From contig NC_014640.1 of the NCBI RefSeq assembly GCF_000165835.1, positions 2,480,001 to 2,544,000 on the forward strand: a DNA stretch of 64,000 nucleotides, in the 5' to 3' direction. Position numbers and translations under genes: made by a program. This DNA comes from Achromobacter xylosoxidans A8. Lineage in GTDB: Bacteria > Pseudomonadota > Gammaproteobacteria > Burkholderiales > Burkholderiaceae_B. This document shows, piece by piece, positions 60,222 to 64,000 of this stretch. The notes below the pieces were generated by a model, which saw only the letters and a program-made list of their open reading frames with translations, did no database searches and was not told the DNA's origin. Positions within the stretch are counted from its first letter, which is position 1, and every line of letters begins with the position of its first letter.

Positions 60222-60371
60222 GGCGCGGGCGGCGAGGCGGCTCGCAACCTCGATGCGCCCGAGGGAATCCGTAGGAGTCGCCGAAGGCGAGGACGAGGAT
60301 GACGACGGGGCAGTCCGGAGCGAAGGCTCCGGACCGCAATCGTGGGCGCGAGCCGCCTCGCCGCCCGCGCC
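60222..60371. repeat. branched stem module of composite repeat 2
   Basis: A perfect 24-bp stem (60222-60245 with 60348-60371) encloses 102 bases. Internal hairpins are CCTCG/CGAGG, TCGCC/GGCGA (60278-60282 with 60286-60290, loop GAA) and GTCCGGAGC/GCTCCGGAC (60313-60321 with 60326-60334, loop GAAG). The layout equals that of 40994-41144, but the distal halves of the outer stem and the second hairpin have different, still complementary, sequences. Confidence 0.88.
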
Positions 60372-60422
60372 GATGGGCGACCTACGAAGTGCTGCGGTAG
60401 CGGCCTAGAATCGCTGGCTGAC

Positions 60423-61895
60423 CTACGAAGCCTGCCGCGCCGCCAGCACCACCTTCCGTAACCTCTGCACCAACGCCGGAAACCGCTCGGCCCCCGTATT
60501 CCCATACCCGATCACCAGCCCGTTATCTTCCGCCCGCGCCGCTACCGCGAATGACGACAACGCGCCCGGATTCATGCCGATCTTGCGCGCCTCCTCCACG
60601 ATCTCGCGGTCGGGATACGCCGCAGGCAGCCGCACCGTCAGATGCAGCCCGGAATGTCCGCCCAGCACCTCGTGTTCGATCCCCAGATGCGCCGCCAGCG
60701 CCTCGCGCAACGCTCCCTGGCGTTCGCGGTACAGGCGCCGCATGCGGCCCAGGTGGCGCGAGAACTGGCCGTTTTCCATGAAGGCGGCCATGGTCAGCTG
60801 TTCCAGCCGGTGGCCGCCGCGCAGCATCTCGATGATGGACGGCATTGCCTGCGCGGCGATGGCTTCGGGCAGCACCACGAAACCCAGGCGCAGCGCCGGG
60901 AACATGGTTTTGCTGAACGTGCCCACGTAGAGCACCGGCGCGTCTTCGACCAGGCCCTGCATCGCGGCTATCGGTTCGCCTTGATGGCGGAATTCGCTGT
61001 CGTAGTCGTCTTCGATGATCCAGGCGCCGGCCTGGCGGGCGCGTTCGATCAGGCCCAGGCGGCGCGGCAGGGACAGCACCGCACCGGTGGGGTACTGGTG
61101 CGACGGCGTGGTCTGGATGAGGCGGGGCGGACGTTCCTGCCAGGCGCTTTCGGGGATCACGATGCCGTCCGCGTCCACGCGCATGGCCACCACGTCCAGG
61201 TCGCCGCCGTGGAAGGCCGATTTGGCGCCGCGGTAGCCGGGGTCTTCCAGCCAGGCGGTGTCGCCGGGATTGGTCAGGAGCTGCACGCAGAGCGCCAGCG
61301 CGCCCTGGGCGCCTTCGGTGATGACGATGCGCGAGGCGTCGCAGCGCACGCCGCGGGACACGCGCAGGTACTGGGCGATGGCTTCGCGCAGGGCGGGCTC
61401 GCCCACGGGATGGCCATAGCCCAGCGCGGTGGCCGGGGCGGCTTGCAATGCGCGGTCCTGGGCGCGGCGCCAGGCATTGATGGGGAACTGCGTCAGCGCC
61501 GGCGTGCCGGGCGTCATGGGCAGCGAGCCGTCGTGGGCGTAGCGCGTGGAGACGATGCGCGTCAGCCGCTTGGCCGTGAGGGTAGGCTGCGCGGTGGGCG
61601 GGGCCGCGCGTTTGGCGGCGATGGCCGCGGCGGCCGACAGGGGGGCTACCCGCGTGCCCTGGCGGTCGGCGATCACGTAGCCTTCGGCCGTGAGCTGTTC
61701 GTAGGCGATCAGCACCGTGTTGCGCGAGATGTCCAGGTCCTCGGACAGGGCGCGCGACGAGGGCAGCTTGCCGCCCGCGGGCAACTGGCCTGCCAGGATG
61801 GCCTGCTTGAGGCGCTGGATCAGTTGGCGTTGGCGCGGCAGGGCGCCGGGGCCGCGCGTGAGCGGGCTGGAAAGCAGGGCGGTGGTGGCGGTCAT
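60423..61895 (-). CDS. MocR-type regulator (GntR helix-turn-helix fused to aminotransferase fold)
   Basis: A 490-residue protein. The N-terminal GntR-type winged helix (LIQRLKQAILAGQLPAGGKL, SRALSEDLDISRNTVLIAYE) joins a PLP-binding class-I aminotransferase fold (TEGAQGALALCVQLL, IIEDDYDSEFR, GTFSKTMFPALRLGF with the PLP lysine). Such MocR regulators sense PLP or amino compounds. The ATG at 61895 starts the GntR region; upstream extension is not family-like. It is divergent from the GNAT gene, with a dyad in between. Confidence 0.92.
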   Translation of the reverse strand: MTATTALLSSPLTRGPGALPRQRQLIQRLKQAILAGQLPAGGKLPSSRALSEDLDISRNTVLIAYEQLTAEGYVIADRQGTRVAPLSAAAAIAAKRAAPPTAQPTLTAKRLTRIVSTRYAHDGSLPMTPGTPALTQFPINAWRRAQDRALQAAPATALGYGHPVGEPALREAIAQYLRVSRGVRCDASRIVITEGAQGALALCVQLLTNPGDTAWLEDPGYRGAKSAFHGGDLDVVAMRVDADGIVIPESAWQERPPRLIQTTPSHQYPTGAVLSLPRRLGLIERARQAGAWIIEDDYDSEFRHQGEPIAAMQGLVEDAPVLYVGTFSKTMFPALRLGFVVLPEAIAAQAMPSIIEMLRGGHRLEQLTMAAFMENGQFSRHLGRMRRLYRERQGALREALAAHLGIEHEVLGGHSGLHLTVRLPAAYPDREIVEEARKIGMNPGALSSFAVAARAEDNGLVIGYGNTGAERFPALVQRLRKVVLAARQAS

Positions 61896-61911
61896 GGCCC
61901 TATTAAAATAT

Positions 61912-61945
61912 GGAATCGTGGTGCTTTTTATCATGCCACGATTCC
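61912..61945. promoter_or_regulatory. inverted repeat in the MocR/GNAT divergent promoter
   Basis: GGAATCGTGG (61912-61921) and CCACGATTCC (61936-61945) form a perfect 10-bp dyad around a 14-base AT-rich spacer, 16 bp before the MocR start. Extended ATAT bases on both sides add to the symmetry. It is the likely binding site of the MocR regulator. Confidence 0.7.
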
Positions 61946-62016
61946 GATATCGTGAGGGCATGCGTATTGCGTCCGCCCGAGCCGGCGGCGCCCCAACCCT
62001 GATGAGGCCCCGTAGC

Positions 62017-62745
62017 ATGCAACCCCGCGTCAACGCTTACCAGCAACCCATCGGCCCGGACATGACGGGCTGGACCACGCGTCCGCGTCCGCCCCTGACG
62101 CCCATCACCGGCCGCTATTGCCGGCTGGAGCCGCTGTCGGCCGAGCGCCACGCCGAGGACCTGTACCAGGCATTCAGCCAGGCGCCGGACGACAGCGACT
62201 GGACCTATATGTCGGTGGGACCTTTCGCGGACCTGGCGGCCTATCGCCAGTTCGCCGAGAAGGCGCAGGCCGGCAACGACCCCTTGCACCACGCCATCAT
62301 CGACCTGGAAACGGGCCGCGCCATCGGCACGCTGGCGCTGATGCGCATCGACCCGGCCAACGGCGCGATCGAGGTCGGCTTCGTGTCGTTCTCGCGCCAG
62401 CTCAAGCGCACCCGCATCGCCACCGAGGCCCAGTTCCTGCTGATGAGCCGCGCCTTCGACGAGCTGGGCTACCGCCGCTACGAATGGAAGTGCGACAGCC
62501 TGAACGCGCCGTCGCGCGCGGCCGCTGCCCGCCTGGGTTTCGAGTTCGAAGGCATCTTTCGCCAGGCCACGGTGTACAAGGGCCGCAGCCGCGACACGGC
62601 CTGGTTCGCCATGGTCGACGGCGACTGGCCCGCGCTGCGCGCCGCCTATGAACGCTGGCTGAGCCCGGACAATTTCGATGCGCAAGGCCGGCAGCGGCAG
62701 GGCCTGTCCGAACTGACGGCAGAGGCGCGCGCCGCGTGCGCCTGA
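62017..62745 (+). CDS. GNAT-family acetyltransferase (RimJ/RimL-like)
   Basis: A 242-residue GNAT protein. It has RYCRLEPLSAERHAEDLYQA at the start of the fold, IGTLALMRIDPANGAIEVGF, the acetyl-CoA region RTRIATEAQFLLMSRAFDEL, and RRYEWKCDSLNAPSRAAAARLGF (shown in shorter parts: KCDSLN, RAAAARLGFEFEG). It probably acetylates an amine or a protein N-terminus. The start is placed at the ATG at 62017. Its end overlaps the EamA gene by 10 bp, so the two are co-expressed, probably under the divergent MocR regulator. Confidence 0.88.
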   Translation: MQPRVNAYQQPIGPDMTGWTTRPRPPLTPITGRYCRLEPLSAERHAEDLYQAFSQAPDDSDWTYMSVGPFADLAAYRQFAEKAQAGNDPLHHAIIDLETGRAIGTLALMRIDPANGAIEVGFVSFSRQLKRTRIATEAQFLLMSRAFDELGYRRYEWKCDSLNAPSRAAAARLGFEFEGIFRQATVYKGRSRDTAWFAMVDGDWPALRAAYERWLSPDNFDAQGRQRQGLSELTAEARAACA

Positions 62746-63635
62746 TCCCGGTGGCGCTGGCCCTGTTCTGGGGCCTGAACTGGCCGGCGGTGAAGATCAT
62801 CCTGTCGATCTTCCCGCCGTTCACCTTGCGCCTGCTCGGCCTGGGCAGCGGCGCGGTGCTGCTGTTGCTGCTGGCGCGCGCCAAGCGGGTGCCGCTGTTG
62901 CCGCCGCGCGAGTCGTGGCGGGGCATCGTCGTGGGCGGCCTGCTTGCCGTTGCCGCCTTCAATCTGCTGGTGGCCTGGGCGCAGCTCAGCACCAGCACCT
63001 CGCGCGCGGCGGTGCTGACTTTCACCATGCCGATGATGTCGGCCGTGCTGGCCTGGGCGGTGCTGGGCGAACGGCTGGACCGGCGCCGGGCGCTGGCCTT
63101 GCTGCTGGGCGCGGCCGGGGTCTCCATCCTGGCCTGGCCGGTGCTGCGCGCGGTCTTCGGCGAGCACGACGCCGCCGCGGCCAAGGGCCTGGTGTTTCCG
63201 CTGGTGGCGGCCTTCGGCTGGGCCGCGGGCACGGTCTACCTGAAGGGCTGGCCGGTGGCCGGCGACCGCATCGTCGTCACCGCCTGGCAGTTGGCGGTGG
63301 GCGCGGCCTGCGCCCTGGGCGGCATGCTGATCGCGGGCGAATCGTTTCCCACGCAGGGCTGGAACGGCCGCGTGGTGGCGGCGCTGTCATTCCACATCAT
63401 CTTGGGTACTGCCGTCGCGTACTGGCTCTGGTTCGTGCTGAGCGAGCGCGTCAGCGCCACGGTGGCGGCGCTGACCACATTGATGGTGCCGGTGGTGGGC
63501 GTGTTGGGCGCGATGGCGCTGGTAGGCGACCGACCCGCCGCCCTGGACTGGTGGGGCTTTGCCCTGGTGCTGGGCGGGGCGGCGCTGATCGTGCTGAATC
63601 TGGGCGCCGCGCCGGCGCCGCGAACCAGGCCATAA
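62736..63635 (+). CDS. EamA/DMT-superfamily transporter
   Basis: A 299-residue protein with ten predicted helices in two EamA repeats (LALFWGLNWPAVKIILS; LVFPLVAAFGWAAGTVYLKG). The GTG start at 62736 lies inside the end of the GNAT gene. It is likely a metabolite exporter partnered with the GNAT protein and controlled by the MocR regulator. Confidence 0.88.
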   Translation: MRLIPVALALFWGLNWPAVKIILSIFPPFTLRLLGLGSGAVLLLLLARAKRVPLLPPRESWRGIVVGGLLAVAAFNLLVAWAQLSTSTSRAAVLTFTMPMMSAVLAWAVLGERLDRRRALALLLGAAGVSILAWPVLRAVFGEHDAAAAKGLVFPLVAAFGWAAGTVYLKGWPVAGDRIVVTAWQLAVGAACALGGMLIAGESFPTQGWNGRVVAALSFHIILGTAVAYWLWFVLSERVSATVAALTTLMVPVVGVLGAMALVGDRPAALDWWGFALVLGGAALIVLNLGAAPAPRTRP

Positions 63636-63646
63636 GCACGGGCGGC

Positions 63647-64000
63647 TCAGCGGGTGCGCCGCAACTTCTCGCGCAGCAGTTCGGCGCCGCTGACCAGGGT
63701 GATGCCGGCCAGCACCAGCAGGGCGCCCAGCACGAAGCCGCCGTCCAGCGGCTCGTCCAGGATGATCACGCCGAAACTCACGCCGAACAGCGGCGTCATG
63801 AACGACAGGATGGACAGGCGCGAGGCCAGGTAGCGGCGCAGCAGCCAGAACCACGCCAGGTAGCTGGATAGAGCCACGACCACCGACTGGAAGGCGACGC
63901 TGAGCACTGCCGCCTGCGTGTAGCGGAAGCCGGCGTTGCCGGTGGCCGCCGCGAATGCCAGCAGGGTGATGGCCGCGACCGCCATCTGGTAGAACAGCGT
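63647..64000 (-). CDS. EamA/DMT-superfamily transporter, N-terminus cut off by window edge
   Basis: The minus-strand frame is open to the right edge; only the C-terminal ~117 residues are present. They show the second EamA repeat, with helices AAVLSVAFQSVVVALSSYLA, RLSILSFMTPLFGVSFGVII and FVLGALLVLAGITLVSG, ending in a basic tail (LREKLRRTR). It is convergent with the EamA gene at 62736. The true start is beyond the window. Confidence 0.85.
   Translation of the reverse strand, partial: TLFYQMAVAAITLLAFAAATGNAGFRYTQAAVLSVAFQSVVVALSSYLAWFWLLRRYLASRLSILSFMTPLFGVSFGVIILDEPLDGGFVLGALLVLAGITLVSGAELLREKLRRTR

Larger units (their letters stand above)
59723..60390. repeat. composite structured intergenic repeat, copy 2
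   Basis: This 764-bp gap (59659-60422) between the small membrane-protein gene and the convergent MocR gene holds no credible gene. Its blocks match copy 1 in order. They are the GC-rich hairpin block (about 59723-59863), two tandem palindrome units (59918-60057 and 60080-60219, period 162 bp), and the branched module (60222-60371) ending in CCTACGAAG near 60380-60388. The last motif recurs at 60422-60430, inside the start of the MocR 3' end. No transposase or terminal target duplication was found. Confidence 0.85.

Overview
The window is high-GC (roughly two-thirds G+C), densely coding DNA from a betaproteobacterium. It most likely comes from Achromobacter or a close Alcaligenaceae relative. 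The basis is a copper nitrite reductase that reads almost like the Achromobacter xylosoxidans enzyme as I remember it, three orphan Bug/TctC-type solute receptors, and many LysR, AraC and IclR regulators. There are no rRNA or tRNA genes, no CRISPR array and no recognisable transposase. The genus call is inference.

Layout. Positions 1-7.2 kb: a Bug receptor (cut by the window edge), a long calcineurin-like phosphoesterase fusion and an IclR regulator, separated by a 266-bp nested inverted-repeat element that can fold as a closed cloverleaf. These are followed by a lipoprotein, a hotdog thioesterase, DNA polymerase IV, a GatB/YqeY protein and a small secreted protein. Positions 7.2-22.1 kb: one long minus-strand aryl-polyene-type (APE) pigment operon of 17 tightly overlapping genes, with a divergent Sfp-type phosphopantetheinyl transferase. 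It holds ketosynthases, a chain-length factor, a ketoreductase, dehydratases, two ACPs, a ligase-dehydratase fusion, acyl- and glycosyltransferases, a LolA-like carrier, an MMPL exporter and a halogenase-like flavoenzyme. Positions 22.8-24.7 kb: hmp and nsrR with a clear NsrR operator. Positions 24.7-40.4 kb: metabolic and regulatory genes, namely a DadA-like oxidase, proline dehydrogenase, EamA and MFS transporters, a Bug/DUF849 operon with two coupled small unknown proteins, a GST, a PNPOx-like protein and an HxlR regulator. Positions 41.2-46.8 kb: an acyl-CoA dehydrogenase, an acyl-CoA ligase, a Crp-family regulator, a racemase and a MarR regulator. Positions 46.8-52.8 kb: a nitric-oxide/denitrification block (norB as quinol NOR, nirV, an NnrR-type regulator, nirK, cytochrome c). 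Its norB promoter shows three NorR-type sites and a sigma-54 promoter. Positions 52.9-64 kb: an orphan pyruvate-dehydrogenase E1 paralogue, glutathione reductase, LysE and EamA transporters, a DUF72 protein, a MocR regulator and a GNAT protein.

The least explained signal is a pair of composite structured repeats at 40470-41166 and 59723-60390. Both lie between the 3' ends of convergent genes. Each holds a GC-rich hairpin module, one or two copies of a 34-bp palindrome, and a branched module closed by a perfect 24-bp stem. The stem sequences differ between copies, yet both sides have changed together so that pairing is kept. The two upstream genes that run into these repeats also change base usage (CTG to TTG leucine codons, a G+T-rich coding strand) in their last 150-200 bases. 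This looks like an undescribed family of structured intergenic elements.

Functional links: NO made by NirK would be consumed by NorB under anoxia and by Hmp under air. The visible operators suggest three NO-responsive circuits: NsrR for hmp, NorR/sigma-54 for norB, and NnrR for nirK. All calls come from reading the sequence and from family knowledge; no database search was run.
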